Positions 36,206-50,089 of a stretch of DNA of 64,000 nucleotides are shown here, piece after piece. The position numbers and the translations under genes are program-made. The stretch spans positions 1 to 64,000 of the forward strand of contig NW_023501059.1 in the NCBI RefSeq assembly GCF_014066305.1. Direction: 5' to 3'. Origin of the DNA: Letharia columbiana (lineage: Eukaryota > Ascomycota > Lecanoromycetes > Lecanorales > Parmeliaceae). Within the stretch, counting starts at the first letter, position 1. Every line of letters starts with the position of its first letter. The notes beneath the pieces are model-generated. The model was given only the letters and a program-made list of their open reading frames with translations. It was not told the origin of the DNA and did no database searches.

Positions 36206-39200
36206 TTCTAAAATAAATAAATAAAAAGAAAGAATAAGAGATAAGTATATTATTAAATAATAATTCGAAGTTATTAGTTAGATTATTTAATATAATTAAA
36301 TAATCTTATAAGTAGAGATTACTTTTTATTTTTATAATAATTTAAAAGTTTTAGTAAAGAGTTTATTAGTCTCTATAAGCGAAAATAACGTATATCGACT
36401 CTTATAATTATAAATCTTATTATATAATTAAGAAATATAAATATAGAGATTTTACGATATAGAATTATTCTTCTAAGATTAATTATAAAATATATTATTA
36501 TTATTCCTCGCGTATATAAAATTATTAACTTATAATTTTTAAATTAAAAAAATATATAATTATATATAGATGAATTCTATAGTAAATACTCTTTTTATTT
36601 ATTACTCTCTCTTTAATAAAAGTATACTAAAAATCATCTAGATTAATTAATTAAAATTCGATTTACTATCTTTATATATTTATTTTAATAAGATTAAGTA
36701 TATAGTATAAAGGAATTTAATAGTATAATAATTTAATATAGATAATAATAATTTTCTAGATTTATTAGACTCGACTAAATAGTAGTCGAAGAATTATAAT
36801 TATACGCTAAACGAATAAAAGTTAGATAAAGATAGCGATAGAATAGAAGAGGCTTTTAGAATAATAGCTAATAACTATAATAATAAGATTTTAAATCGCT
36901 TTTTATTTTTATTATTAAGATATAAATACTTAGATATAAGAGCTTAAAAGAAGAGATTATAATAGATTTCGCTATCTATTAATTAAAAAGATATTTAGAA
37001 TTCTATAATATAAATTCTTTTTTCTTATATTAAACGCTAATTTTTAAAGTTTATAAATTTTTTTTAAAATAATTAAGAGATAGTAAACTTACTAATATAT
37101 TATCTAATAACTCTTCGTTATTAATCTTTTAATTCTTTATAAAAGCTATTTCTTATACTTAATAATAATAAAGTAATAACTTTATACTCTTAAGTTTTTA
37201 GCTATTTACGCTATTTATCTTATAAGCTTCTTTAATATTTTTATTAAGAATTATAATTAATTTTAAGATATAATTCTTTTTAATTATAATATCTTTTTTA
37301 CGCGACGAGTACTTTCTACTTATAAATATATCTAGAAATAAATAATACTTCTTAATTAAGATTCGTATCTTAGATATTTATATTTATTAAATATATATTT
37401 TTCTTCGAATCTTTCTTCTTACTAGCTTTAATATTTCTATTAAATTTATTTTTATCTTTCTTTCTTAACTTTTTAACTTTTTCTTTTTTAATCTTATAAA
37501 TAATATCTTAAACTTTTATTATTATATTAAATTCTTACTTCTAATTTAATTTATATTAAGTTTATTTATAATTATTATTTAATTTATAATATTTTAAAGT
37601 TCGAGAATTTAAGATCTTATTTTATATTTTTAATATATATATATAATTAATATCGTCGTTTAAGACTCTCTCTTAAAGTAATTATTATTATATCTTAAGC
37701 GTTTCTTTACTTACTTATTATTAATATTTCTTTCTTATCTTATACGCGTAATAGATATAATTAATTCTACGATCTAGATCTTAAATCTTAAACTTTATAT
37801 AGAGCTAAAATAATACTTTATAGTAATTAAGTATAAATTTCTAATTTCTAATATTTAATTAAATTTTAAGCGTATTTTTACGAGTTAAAAAGAAATATTT
37901 ATTAATTAAGTCTTTAATCGAATTAATATTTTTATTTTATTAAATATCTTTATAGATAAAGCTATTAACGATATAAGAATATAGAGATAATAGAAATTTT
38001 ATACTCTCGTAGATTATCTTAATAAGCTTTCGTAGAAAAAATCTATATTTATAAATTATTCGAATTCTTATTCGATTTATAAGCGCATTTTATAATTTAA
38101 TTATATTCTATTTATATAGATTAACGCTAAGTATTATCTCTTTCTTAATAATCTTCTTATTAATAATAAAGATTATATTTAGATTCTTACTTTTAATCTA
38201 ATTTATATTAAGATTATTTATAACTATTATTTAACTTATAATACTTTAAAATTCGAGAATTCGAGATCTTATTTTTCATATTAGAATTATTAGCTACGCG
38301 TCTTTTCGAATAAGAAGTTCTCGCTAATAAAAGAGATATAAAGAGATTATTATTAGAATAATAAATTTATATATTTTTCGATAATTAGAAAGATAATTAG
38401 AATTCTATTTTATATTAAGTATCTTAACTCTCTTCTATCTAAGTAAAGTACTTTCAACTATCTTATTTTTATTATTTTTATACTTTCTCTTATTATATAT
38501 TAATATATTATTTATATAAGCTCTATATTCTTAATTATTAATATAACTCTTTTATTATAAATAGCGTAGAAATTACTAATTATATAATTTATTAATAAAA
38601 TAATAACTTAATAAAAAGCTAATATATAATAAAATTTCGATATTAGAGTCGCTTCGATAGCTTCTTATAACGTATTTAATATAGAAATCTAAATTTATAT
38701 AATACGATAAGATAATAATATTATATTAATAATCTCTTATATTATATAGATAAAAGATCTTTTTAAAAGAAGTAAATTAGTTAATTTCTAATATCTTTTA
38801 ATCTCTCGTAAAGTAATAGCTAAATTATTATTAATTATATATATATATTACTTAATAAAATATTATATTACTATACTTACTTTCTTACTTTTAATATCGA
38901 TTTTTAATCTTTATAAATAAAGATCTCGAAATATTCTTTCTAACGATCTTTATATCGAGAGCGCGAATAATTAAAGACTTATCTTATTTAATTTTTTTCG
39001 TAATTATCTTTTTACGACTAGAAGACTTTAAAATTTTCTTTTAATTTAAAGTCTTAATATAAAGATTAAATAGATAATTATTCGACTAATTATTTATATC
39101 GTTAAGAAGATTATTAAGATTTATATTATCTTTTAAATAAATCGATTTAATATATAGATCGATATCGCTATCTCTATATAATAATAGTATAATAGAATTA

Positions 39201-39659
39201 CTATCGAGATTAATAATTACTAGTAGTATATTATTATTAAATTAGATTAAAACGAATAAGATAAAATAATTACGATATAAAATATCGATAAAAAAAATAT
39301 TTAAAATATTAAGAAAGAAAGAAAGAGAGAATTTCTACTTATAGTTTTAATATCTTAAAATCTATCTAGCGTTATACTAGCGAAGTCTATTAAATTTAAT
39401 CTATTAAAATACGTTATATAATATAATAATTATACTTCTAATTATTATTATAATTATATTAATTAACTCTAAAGAAATTAATCTTTTAATTAGAAGATTT
39501 ATATTTAGATATTTAATAACTATATATTAGAATATACTTACTTCAAATTCTAGATATAAATATCTTTACTCTTAGATGAGATAAAGAAGCTATAGATTTA
39601 GAATCGGATATTACTAAGAATCGCTTATTATTTTCTATCGTATTTCAGCTATTTATAAT
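36206..39659. other. AT-rich RIPped DNA, no gene assigned
   Basis: About 3.5 kb with almost no CA/TG. A direct repeat of roughly 90 bp recurs at 37548-37628 and 38184-38276 (shared TTATATTAAG and TTCGAGAATT). Otherwise nothing recognisable. Confidence 0.4.
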
Positions 39660-40040
39660 TATTAATATACTCGTTAATAAGAAAGACGTATTATTACTAT
39701 ATAAATTTAATCGCGATATTAATAATAACTATAGAAATTAAAGCTATCGAATATAGAAATATCTATTAATAAGAAAGGCGTATTATTATTATATAAATTT
39801 GGTCGCGATACTAGTAGTAATTATAGAAATTAAAGCTATTAAATATAGAAATACTCGTTAATAAGAAAGATATATTATTACTATACGAATTTAATTATAA
39901 TATTAATAATAACTATAGAAATTAAAGCTATCGAATATAGAAATACCCGCTAATAAGAAAGGCGTATTATTATTATATAAATTTAATCGCGATATTAATA
40001 ATAACTATAGAAATTAAAGCTATCGAATATAGAAATATAA
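39660..40040 (+). repeat. 92-bp tandem repeat, about four copies
   Basis: The landmark AATAAGAAAG recurs at 39676, 39768, 39860 and 39952, exactly 92 bp apart. The copies share AATCGCGATATTAATAATAA and GCTATCGAATATAGAAATA. The period is not a multiple of three. Confidence 0.85.
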
Positions 40041-42899
40041 TCTTTAATTTAATATAGATTCTAGAATAAGAAGTCTCTTTTACTAGAGTAGTAATATTTT
40101 TATAAGCGTATATCTATATTTAAATTAATTTAAGAAGTTTTATTTTATAAATATAAAATATATAAAATTATTAGATTAAGTATAATAGTTAAATATTATT
40201 AATTAAATATAATAAATAGAATAATAATTAGAATATCTTATTCTTAATTTAGAATAGTTTTTCTTTTATTTATTATATATTTTCTTTTTATAAAAACTAC
40301 GTCTAGACTTTAATAATATTATATTATTATTTATAAACTTATATCTTATCGTAATTATCTAAAAAGCTATATATCTTTTAATTATAAAGTAATTTTTTTT
40401 ATATAAAATATATATAATTAAGTCGCTAGATATTAGTTAGTAATTTTCTTTATTTATAATTATTTAAAGAGTAAGTTATATTATTAAAATCGCTTACTAA
40501 TTTTATCTCTATAGCTTCTTAAAGTATATTTAATATAAAGAATTAAATTCGAAGCGAATTAATCGATTTTGAAGTTATATAAATTAAGATCTTTTTTATT
40601 ACTTAAGTAAATATAATTTAAAAAATAATTAAGTTCGTTAATCTCTACTATTCGCGAATTTTTTTTAATATATAGACTTTTAAGTCTAATTAGTAATAAT
40701 ATAATTAGTATATATAATTAATTTATTATTTAATTTAGATATATATAATTAATATAATTATATACTTTTTTTATTTATAATTATACTTCTTAAACTTCGC
40801 GTATAATCTTCTAATTTTTATTTTCGTAAAGTCTTATCTTTACTTTACTTTAATAATTTAAATAAATCTAGATTAATAGTTAATAAATTATTAGTAATTT
40901 TTTAAGCTTTCGCGATTATCGAGTTAATAACTTTAATAGATAATAATATTATATATTAATAAATTATAATTAATATTATAATTAATTATTATATTAAAAG
41001 ATATAGCGCTATTAGATATATACTTACTTTATAAAAATAATATTATTAATTTAATTTAATTATAGAATATAAGAAAAATAATTTTATTTTCTTTAGATAT
41101 AGATAATATTATAATAAATAAGCGTATTATAATATAATTACTATAATAATAAAAAGAATTTTTAAAAAAGAAGAGAATAAATTAGAAAAGAATAATATTA
41201 AATATTTATTATCGAGCTAACTAATATTATATAACTAAAATCTTATTAGAATAAAATACTATTTAAAGATAAATTAAATTTAAATATTAATTAGAAAGCT
41301 AACTAGAAAAAGAAGTTAATTTTTTTTTTACTAATATATATCGTAGAGCTATATATAAGCGCTTCTTTCTATATTTTAAATATATTTTAGATATTCATAA
41401 TTACATATATACGCTCTCTCTTATATTTCATATATTTCGATATTCTTTATATACGCGATATATCTATTAAAGATAATCTTATTAATTTAATTAATTTCTA
41501 TTTAATCTTATATTTATTAGTTATAAAAAAAACTCTTTATTCTAATATTATAACTTTATTAATTTATTATTCTTAGATATTAAGCCGTTTATAGTTTATA
41601 ATTAATTTACTTACTCTCTTCTCTTCTTTTACTCTAAAGATAGAAGAAGATATTATTTCTTTTTTATCTTCGTCTATAATAAATTAGTTATTATTTTTAT
41701 AAGATTAAAGATATCGATTTAAAGATAAAATTATCTAATTAAAAGTAAAGAATATAATATTTTAATATTTTAATATCTAAGTAAAAGATATTATAATATT
41801 ACTTAAATAAGAGAGAGTTATATTAATAAGAAAGATCTTAGAACTTAAGAATAATTTTAGCGTAATAAAAGGTTTAATTTTTATATATAGAAGATTTAGA
41901 TAATAATTAATTTAGTTAATTAAATTATTAAAGCGTTTAAATTAAATTTTAATTTTATATTAATATCTAATAAAATTTATTTAATAGTTTTAAGATATTA
42001 ATATATATCTTTATTAATATAGCTAGCGATTAAAATACTAATTAAATAAATATAATTTTTAATTCTAATAATTAAAATAATATAGTAATAAATAAGTATT
42101 AATATTAAAGTAAATAAAATATATATTATATTAAATAGAGAAGCGTTAATAGCTAGATTAATTAGAGTTTTAAATTAATAAAACTAAATATTAATTCTAT
42201 ATTAATATTATTATATACTTTTAAATATATAATTATTAATTATAATATTAATTAAAAAGAATTAATCTTTAATTTAAAATATTAAAAATAATATAGTAAT
42301 ATATTATTAAAGCGATATAAGTTTCTATTATAATAAGAAGATAGAATTTATATATTAAATATTAATCTTATTTTATTTCTAATATTTTATTTATTTATAT
42401 ATTTCTTTTAATTTCTTTTTAAATATCTTAATTTTAAGATATTAACTAGACCTTTATTTAGCGTAAGCTCGACTTTCTTAATTAATAATACTTAGTATAA
42501 GATATTAATAAATATATTTTAATATAAAAATAATAATAAATCTTATTTTCTTTTTAATATTAATAATAAAAAATAAAAAATATAGTAATAAATAAAGATA
42601 GTATAGATTATATAGAATTAGTTTAAATTTAATAGCGATTATTAATCTATTTATTAGAGTTTAGAAATTAGAAAATTTTAGAAGTAAATATAATTTAATA
42701 AATATACGCTCGTCGATTTTAGAGAGCTATATATTATTTATTATTACTATAATAAGATTCTAATTTATCTATTTATAGATTATAAAATAAGCGATATAAT
42801 AGTATATATTAAATTTAAGAAATATATTAAGAAATCTAATTTAAGTAGTTTATAATAAACGAATCTAGTTAATAATTATAAAAATTAAATATATTTCTA
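40041..42899. other. AT-rich RIPped DNA, no gene assigned
   Basis: Long, strongly degraded stretch upstream of the hAT transposase relic. It may include the transposase N-terminus or a nested element, but I cannot support either. Confidence 0.35.
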
Positions 42900-44620
42900 A
42901 ATTAGACGATATAGATTATTAATAAATAAAATAATAAATAGAATATCTAGCTTATTATTTACTCTAGAAAAAATAATATTAAGATTCTCTTATAATACTA
43001 GAAGATTAAAAGCTTATACGCGAAGATTTCTTAGAATAATTTTATCGCTAAATTATAAATATCGATATTTTATTTATAATTATTAATAATTTTAAAATAT
43101 TATAATTTTTACGCTATCTCGACTCTAATATATAATTAAAATTAATATTTACTATAAAGAATTAGCTAATAAAAAAAAGCTATAGAGCTAAAGATAAAAC
43201 TATTAAAGAATTTATTAGTTAATAATATTAAAGTCTCTCTAACTTTAGATTATTAATTATCTTATAATCGCTAATTATTTATAATAATTCTAATTTTTTT
43301 TATTAATATTAATTAATAATAATATAAGATTTTTATAAACTTTAAATATATCGAAGATAAATATATTAGCTAGAAATTTATAAGTATTATTAATTTAATT
43401 CTTATAGAATATAAGATCTAAAATTATATATTTAAATTTATAATTAATAACGCTAGTAATAATAATATACTCTTCGAAGATTTAATTATTTATCTTTTTA
43501 TTTTCGTAATAGAGAACTTACTTAATATTAAAGAATTTAAGTTCTTAAATTATTTATAATATATTTTCTATATAATATATATTATTTAACTAGTTTTAAA
43601 AGAACTTTTAGATAATATTAGAGTTATTTTAATAAATAAGAAATTTTAGAGAAGTTAGAATAATAAAGAAGATAAGAATTAAGTTTAAATAAATATAATT
43701 AATCTATTAATAACTCTAATAAAGATATAATATTTCTTATTATTATTCTAATTATTATATTATTAATTATATTAAGATTTAAAAAATTATTATATATATT
43801 AATATTAGCGATTAATATAAAAAGATTTTTTTATATTATAAACTAAATAACTTTAAGATAAAGATATTTTAATATTAGATAAATGTTAATTTTTTAAAAA
43901 AAAGTAATATTATTAAAAACGCTCTTTTAAACTTTTTTAAAATATTAAAATTTATTAAAATTTAACTTATTAGATATTAATTCGCGCTCTACTTTTTTAT
44001 ATTAATATTATATACTTTTTAGAGAATAGATTAATTATTTATTTAAAATTAAGTAATAAGAAATAATTATAAATAGAAACTATAGTCTAGATATTTAAAT
44101 AATTTTCGATTAATTTCTAATAGATTTAATATTTAATTTAGCTTATTAAGTTTTTTTATAAATTTATAAAGTTAATAAATAGAGAAAAGAAGATTATAAT
44201 TTACTATATCTTTAATATTTATAATTATCTATTTAATTATATAAATAAAAAGCTTAGAAAATTAAGAAGAAAGAGAGTTTCTTAGAAAAAAGAATTTTTT
44301 AAAGCTTTTAAGGCGACTTACGAGAAATTAGCTATTTATTATAATCGAACTTAATTAAATTTAAACTATTTATATAAATAAGCTACGCTTTTATATCTAA
44401 GTTATAATAATATAAAGTTAAAGAAATTAAATTAAAAGATTAATATTAAAAAGAAGTTATAGATAAAAGTCTATTAGAAAATACTTAGAAAGATATTTTA
44501 AAATTATTAAAATATTAATATAAGTAGTTAATTATAAAGAATTAAGCGAATAAGTTAATTAAATAAAAATACGCTCGATTAAACGATAAAATTCGAGATT
44601 AAAAATTTAAATAATAAGAA
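42900..44620 (+). pseudogene. hAT transposase relic
   Basis: A plus-strand frame carries the hAT signature around INNASNNNILFEDL (43443-43484), equivalent to the conserved DNASNNDT-type motif with both Asp changed to Asn by RIP. It continues through ENLLNIKEFKFLNYL to the chromatin-side motif equivalent to CLAHVIQLALKELL (IIYII-LVLKELLDNIRV near 43570-43630). A C-terminal block with LHPSYNNIKLKKLNQK follows at about 44390. Gln/Trp codons are stops throughout. It probably belongs to the element with ends at 18977 and 45844. The N- and C-terminal limits are guesses. Confidence 0.65.
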
Positions 44621-45632
44621 TAAATATAATTAGCTTTAGTAGTATAGAAGAATTAATAAATCTTCTAATTATTATTCTAATTATAATCTTACTTCTAATC
44701 TTTATAAAGCTTCTTTTAATAATTTAATAAATCTCTTAATTTTAGAATAATAAAAGAAATTAAAATTTAAATATATTATAATTATTTAAATAGCTTATAA
44801 TATTCTTTATTCTCTCGCGAAGACTATTATATATAAGCGATACTTTTTAATAGCTAAAAGATATTATAATATTTAAAAGTATTATTTATTAGTAATATTT
44901 TATACTCTAATAATAATTCTTTATATAAAATATCGAGAAAATAAGTTTAAATAGATTTAATTTAATCTTAAAGAAGATCTTAGTATATCGAATTAGATTA
45001 AAAGAACTAATAATATTTTATATAAAAACTTAATTAATAATTATAATAATTATATTAATAAAGATAATAAGCTTATAAAAAGTACTTCGATAAATTTAAT
45101 ATTTATAAATTTATTAAGATATATCGCTAATACTCTATAATATATAAAAAGATAATCGATAGATTTATAATTAGAGAGAGTTAATAATAATAGATTTAGT
45201 TTTAATAAAGAGATTTAAGATAATTTAAAAAGCGAATTTATTTATAAATAATTAATAAGTTTAATTAGATAGAGGTAGATTTAAGATACTTAGAAGAATT
45301 AAAATAAAATAGAATAAAAGAGTAAATTAGAGTTCGAGAGAAAAATGAATATAAAGTCTATTAAGCTTATCTAACGCGTTAAGATAAATATATAAATAGA
45401 GATAATTATAGAATTTTATCCTTATAATATTTAAAGATTTAAAATTTAGAATATTCTTTTATATTATAATTTTAAGAAGAAGAATAAAGACGCTTATAGT
45501 TCTAATTATTATTCTAATTATTACTATTAATAAAAAGATAAATAGCTATATTAGATTACTCTTTATATTCCCTCTCTCTTAATAAAGAAGAATAAATATA
45601 TTCTATATATCTTAATCGAATTATTCTATAAA
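44621..45632. other. AT-rich DNA after the hAT relic
   Basis: Could contain the hAT dimerisation region, but no motif is legible. Leads into the type-II arm of the element. Confidence 0.35.
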
Positions 45633-45844
45633 TATAGAAATCTTAATAGAAATATTTTATATATATATTATTTCATAGTATAATTCTATAGATATACTAT
45701 ATCGTAGAATATTCTACTAAGATCTCGAATTTATATTAGAAAAATAATATAATATTCGACTCTATTTATATTATATTCGAGTACGATATAATATTACTTA
45801 ATATAAAATATCTTATAAAATATATTATATCTTTTCGGCTAGTA
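45633..45844 (+). repeat. Type-II arm, right end of the large hAT-like element
   Basis: Matches 13510-13714 almost throughout, including AAATATAGAAATCTTAATAG and CGAGTACGATATAATATTAC, ending CTTTTCGGCTAGTA. It has the opposite arm type to the left end at 18977/21209, as in the 12735-13714 copy. Confidence 0.75.
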
Positions 45845-46173
45845 ACTATCTCTATTAAGATTAAAAGAAGTATCTTAAATTTCATTATACGCTATAAGAA
45901 GATATTTTTAAACTTTTTCTCTATAGAGTCGCTTTTCGAAAGTAGGATTAAGGCTATACTAGTACGGGTATAGAACTTTTAATATAGATCTCTATATAGA
46001 TATATAGATAAGATATATTCTATATCTTCTAATTCTCTAAAGAACTCTAGATAAATCTTCTTTAATTAAGATCTATAGAAATTATAAATATTTAAAGATA
46101 TAAGATAAGTAATAGATCTATATCTTCGATTTATTAGCTATAAGAATTATAACTCTTTAAGAGAGAAGAATAA
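45845..46173 (+). other. 3' internal remnant of LTR element B with purine tract
   Basis: Short AT-rich remnant ending in the purine-rich GAGAGAAGAATAA just before the 3' LTR, a plausible decayed polypurine tract. Confidence 0.5.
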
Positions 46174-46339
46174 TATTACGAGCGTATTCTTAATATATTA
46201 CTTAGCTCTATAACTAGCGAACCTTAATAGAAGATATCTTCTATTATATTATATCTTCTTTCTATATATATAATTTAATAGTCTTATTATTTTATTCTAT
46301 CTTATTTATATTAATATTATATCTATATTAATCTTAATA
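46174..46339 (+). repeat. 3' LTR of element B
   Basis: 166 bp, TATTACGAGCG to CTTAATA. It shares the B-specific 3' half with 15355-15453. AACGT follows immediately and repeats 15110-15114. Confidence 0.85.
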
Positions 46340-48490
46340 AACGTTAGAATAATTATAATCTTTTTCGAGATCTTCTATTATTGAAAATTTATTCTTTTTT
46401 ATTTATATATAATTAATTCTATTATTTACGCGATAAAACGAATTTAGAAGAAGCTTATAAATCGAAGTAAAAAGTATATACTATTAAGATATAAAGAGAA
46501 GTATATCTTTTAACTATATAATCTTATTAAAAAGATAGTTATTCGCGTTAATAGTATATACTTTATAAAGAAATAACCTTTAATTATAGATTTAAAAGAA
46601 GAAATTAAGATTTATAAGCTTTTAAATAAGCGATAATATTTAATAGTATTAATATTCGCTATAGAAGAGATATTAAATAAGTAGTATATTATTAATATTT
46701 CGAAAGATATTAAATCTAAAAACGTTATATTTATAATTAAAATAGCTATTAAATCTTTAATAGCTTTAAGATCTTTAATATCTATAAGATTAAAATTAAA
46801 TTTTCTCTAATTAGCTAATAAATAAACGCCTTCGCGAAGATCTATATAAAAGTTTTTAATATAGCGAACTTAATTAATTACGCGAAAGCCTTTAATTTAA
46901 ACGCTTTTAATATAAGCTACTCGATTAAATACTATATTTATATCTATATTAATAATTTAATCTACGCTATCTATATAAGAAATTTCTTTAAATTTAAATT
47001 TATTATTTATTATTATCGAAGTTATATAAGCTATTCGCGAAGATTATAAGTTAAATACTATTTAAAGAATATTATATAATTATTTAAATCTTATAATTTC
47101 GAATTTATAAGATTTATTCTTTAATTCTCTTTCGAGAGTCTTTATAATATTCGCTTTACTTATAAATTATATTAATAAGTTAAATATTTTTAAACTTATT
47201 ATTTATAAATAAGCTATATCTAATTAGCTATTTCGAATAAATTAAAAAAAATTATAAAAAATAAATATAAATCTTTTATAAATAATAATATTTAATATCT
47301 TATCTAGATATCTTTTAAAATTTATATTTTAAAAGATAAATAGATTTATATCTTAAAACGAGACCTCGATAAAGAAATTACTCGCTATAAGATATATTAA
47401 ATTATTCGAGAATTCGAATAATAGAAGAGTTATAATTATTATAATACTTTCGCGTTAATAATAAAGTCTATAAATTATAAAGCGATCTTTATATTTATAA
47501 TTATTCTAAATTAAGATTTAAAGTAAATAAATATTAAAACTATCTTTTTATATAATAATATAAAAAAAGAGATTTATATACGCTAATTTAATAGCTTTAA
47601 TAAAAATAATATTAAGATTTATAAGCTAAATAAAGTACTTTATAATTTAAAGTAGTTCTCTTAAATTTAATATTAATATTTCTCGAAGTATATAAAGAAG
47701 CTAAGTCTTCTCTCTATCGAATTAAATAATAATATATTTATAAATCTTAAAGAGAATATTATTATAGCACTCTATATCGATAATATCTTAATTATCAACT
47801 TTAATAAAGTCGAGATTTAGCGAATTAAGAAGAAACTTAATACGAAGTTTTATATATCGAATTTAGAATTATATATCTACTACTTAAGTATAATTATTAA
47901 GAGAAATCGTTATAGCGATATTCTTTATCTAAGATAAGAGATTTATATTACTTAATTCTTAAATTATTTTAATTATTAAAATCTTATCTTAATATTAATA
48001 TTTCTCGAAATTAATTATAAACTAGCTTTTATTAAAGAGAGCTATATTATCTTAAAGAAATTATAAGAAGATTATTAATTCGCGATAAGATCTCTTATAT
48101 ATATTATACTTAATATTTATTCTAATATTATTTACGTAATATTATTAATAAGTTATTATTTAGCTAATTCGACTTTAGCGTATTAAAATATAATTATTTA
48201 AATCTTTCGATATCTAAGAAATATAGTATACTATAAACTTATATATAAAGACTCTTTTTAAAAGTTTATTAATTATATTAATTCTAATTAAACTAGTAAT
48301 ATAATTTAAAAATTTATATTTAATTATTTCTTTAATATAAAAAGTAATATAATTAGTTAATTATCTAAGCGTTAAATTATTATAATATTATTTATTTATA
48401 AGATAGAGTATATTAATTAAATATAAGTTATTAAGAAAGCGATTTAATTAAAAAATCTACTTAATTAATTTTTTTAACTCCGCGATATAA
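46340..48490 (+). pseudogene. Ty1/copia 1 pol relic, 3' part (integrase end, RT, RNase H)
   Basis: Continues the integrase in phase from 15109: NVRIIIIFFEIFYY, then a segment ending in KYILLRYKEKYIFQLYN that fits the copia post-core region. RT follows with LKRDLDKEITRYK near 47350 and ALYIDNILIINF at 47765-47800, where only the second Asp of YxDD became Asn. RNase H begins with IEYIN-type sequence near 48410 and breaks off near 48490 in a homopolymer-rich junction with the second copia element. Confidence 0.86.
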
Positions 48491-48528
48491 ATTTTAAAAA
48501 TTTTTTTTTTTTAAAAAAAATTAAAAAA

Positions 48529-48680
48529 TTTTAAAATTCGAATTACGTAATTCTTAGCGTCTTAATAATTATATAACTACGTTACGTAATACGCCTTAAT
48601 ACGTCTATATTAAGTCGCTCTTTTCTTTTATAGAACTCTATAGTTAATATAACTAAGTATTCTATCTTTATATTTTAATA
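48529..48680 (+). repeat. Truncated 5' LTR of copia 2
   Basis: 152 bp matching the 3' half of the LTR at 60663-61067 (TTCGAATTACGTAA...TCTTAGCGTC...TCGCTCTTTTC). The 5' half of the LTR is missing. The left neighbour is an A/T homopolymer junction (48486-48530). Confidence 0.6.
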
Positions 48681-50089
48681 GATTATAAGCTTAAACTATA
48701 CTCGATAACTATTTTAATAATAATATAATCTATCGCTATAGCTACGATTATCTTTAGATATTTATATCTATTATAATAAAGATAACTATAACTATAGAAG
48801 ACTTTATTAATCTTCTTAATATAGGAAATTTCTATTTTAAAATAATTATTCTAAGTCTAAATAGCTATAATTCGTCTATAATTCGAAGGCTAGGGATTAT
48901 CGCTTAAGCGCTTTTACTTTCGACTTAAGATAATATAAAGCGAGTTAAGATATATTATATCTAGTCGAAATTATCGAAGTCGCTATACGATTAATTAAAT
49001 TATATTATCGCTAAAATCTCTAAAATATTATTAGCTTCTCTATATAGAATACGCTAAATAAAGAAGTAATACGCTCTTATTTATATATTATAAATATTAA
49101 AGAATTAGATAGCGAGTATCTAGACTTCATATTTATTTAATTATAAAATATTCGTAATAGAGATTAGAAACTAGCTATTTTAGCTATCGCTAAGAGAAGT
49201 ATAATCTAAAAGAAAATAACTCTAGCTTTAACGCTAATTACGTAGTTTTTAGCTATCGCTAATAGAGATATATTAATTAAAAAAATAAAAATCTTAGTCT
49301 TAAAAGCGAAAGAGAAAAGAAATCTCTATTATCGTAAAGAAGTCTTAACGCGAGTACTCGCTTTAGAGATAAAATATTTTAATAATAAGTAAATAACCTT
49401 ACGATCGATCTCGATCTCGAACTTTAATCGAGTTAATTTTAGAGAAGATAAATAGAGCTTTTAGCTATTAAGATAACTAATATAATCTTAATAATATAGT
49501 ATTATATCTATATATAAGAGATAGATTTCTATTATTATAACGTTCTTAAACTACTTTAATATCTTTATTATTTATTAATTATTTAACTTTTTAATAGAAT
49601 ATTATTCGCTATTTCGAGTATTAATAGATAATAAATCTTCGCAAGTAAAGATCTAAGCTATATCGAGCTAATCTTAAAGCTTAATAAGACTTTTCTTATA
49701 CGCTTAAATCTCTAACGTACTGCGAAGAATATTTTAATAGCGAGAGTAAGTATATATTAAGCTCTCTTATTAATTTTAATTTAATATTAGAGTAATTAAC
49801 CTCTAAGTCTCTATTAAAATTAATATTTAACGAAGATCTCTTTAATTTTTAAGCGCGCTTAATTTCGTCGATATTATCTACTTTAATTACTTCTTTAAGT
49901 CTTATTAATATATAAACTTTATTCTTAAGCTTAGACTTTAATAGAGCGAGCTTATTTAGTTTATCTAGCTTATTCTCTAATAAAGAGAGCTTATTAAGTC
50001 TCTAAGTACTATATCTTTTAAGAAATCTAAAATCTTAATCTCTTTAAGCTATCTCGATAATATTAATAAGCTTAAAGATATCTTTAACT
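48681..50089 (+). other. 5' internal region of copia 2, poorly defined
   Basis: AT-rich, moderately open in several frames. Presumably 5' leader and the start of gag. No motif assigned. Confidence 0.4.

Larger units (their letters stand above)
18977..45844 (+). mobile_element. Large hAT-like element with MITE-type termini, heavily invaded
   Basis: The left end (18977, TATTAGTCGAAAAG, type-I arm) and the right end (45844, CTTTTCGGCTAGTA, type-II arm) have the same arm order as the 0.98-kb MITE at 12735-13714. A hAT transposase relic lies inside at about 42.9-44.6 kb on the same strand. The pair therefore looks like a full-size relative of the MITEs. The present 26.9 kb includes H2-H5 (about 7.6 kb) and probably other insertions. 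An exact 8-bp target duplication is not seen; AACTAT occurs just outside or at both ends (18974-18979 and 45845-45850 region). Treat the pairing as inference. Confidence 0.5.
15115..46339 (+). mobile_element. LTR retrotransposon B with 31-kb nested interior
   Basis: The 5' LTR (15115-15453, itself interrupted) and 3' LTR (46174-46339) are related to the gypsy A LTR, starting TATTACGAGCG and ending TTAACA/TTAATA, with a different 3' half. The outer flanks are a perfect 5-bp duplication AACGT (15110-15114 and 46340-46344), and the copia reading frame continues across it. The original element must have been a few kb. Most of the present length is later insertions, mainly the large element at 18977-45844. 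Confidence 0.82.

Noticed and set aside
39660..40040. CRISPR array
   Set aside because: The 92-bp units abut directly without variable spacers, and the sequence is eukaryotic.
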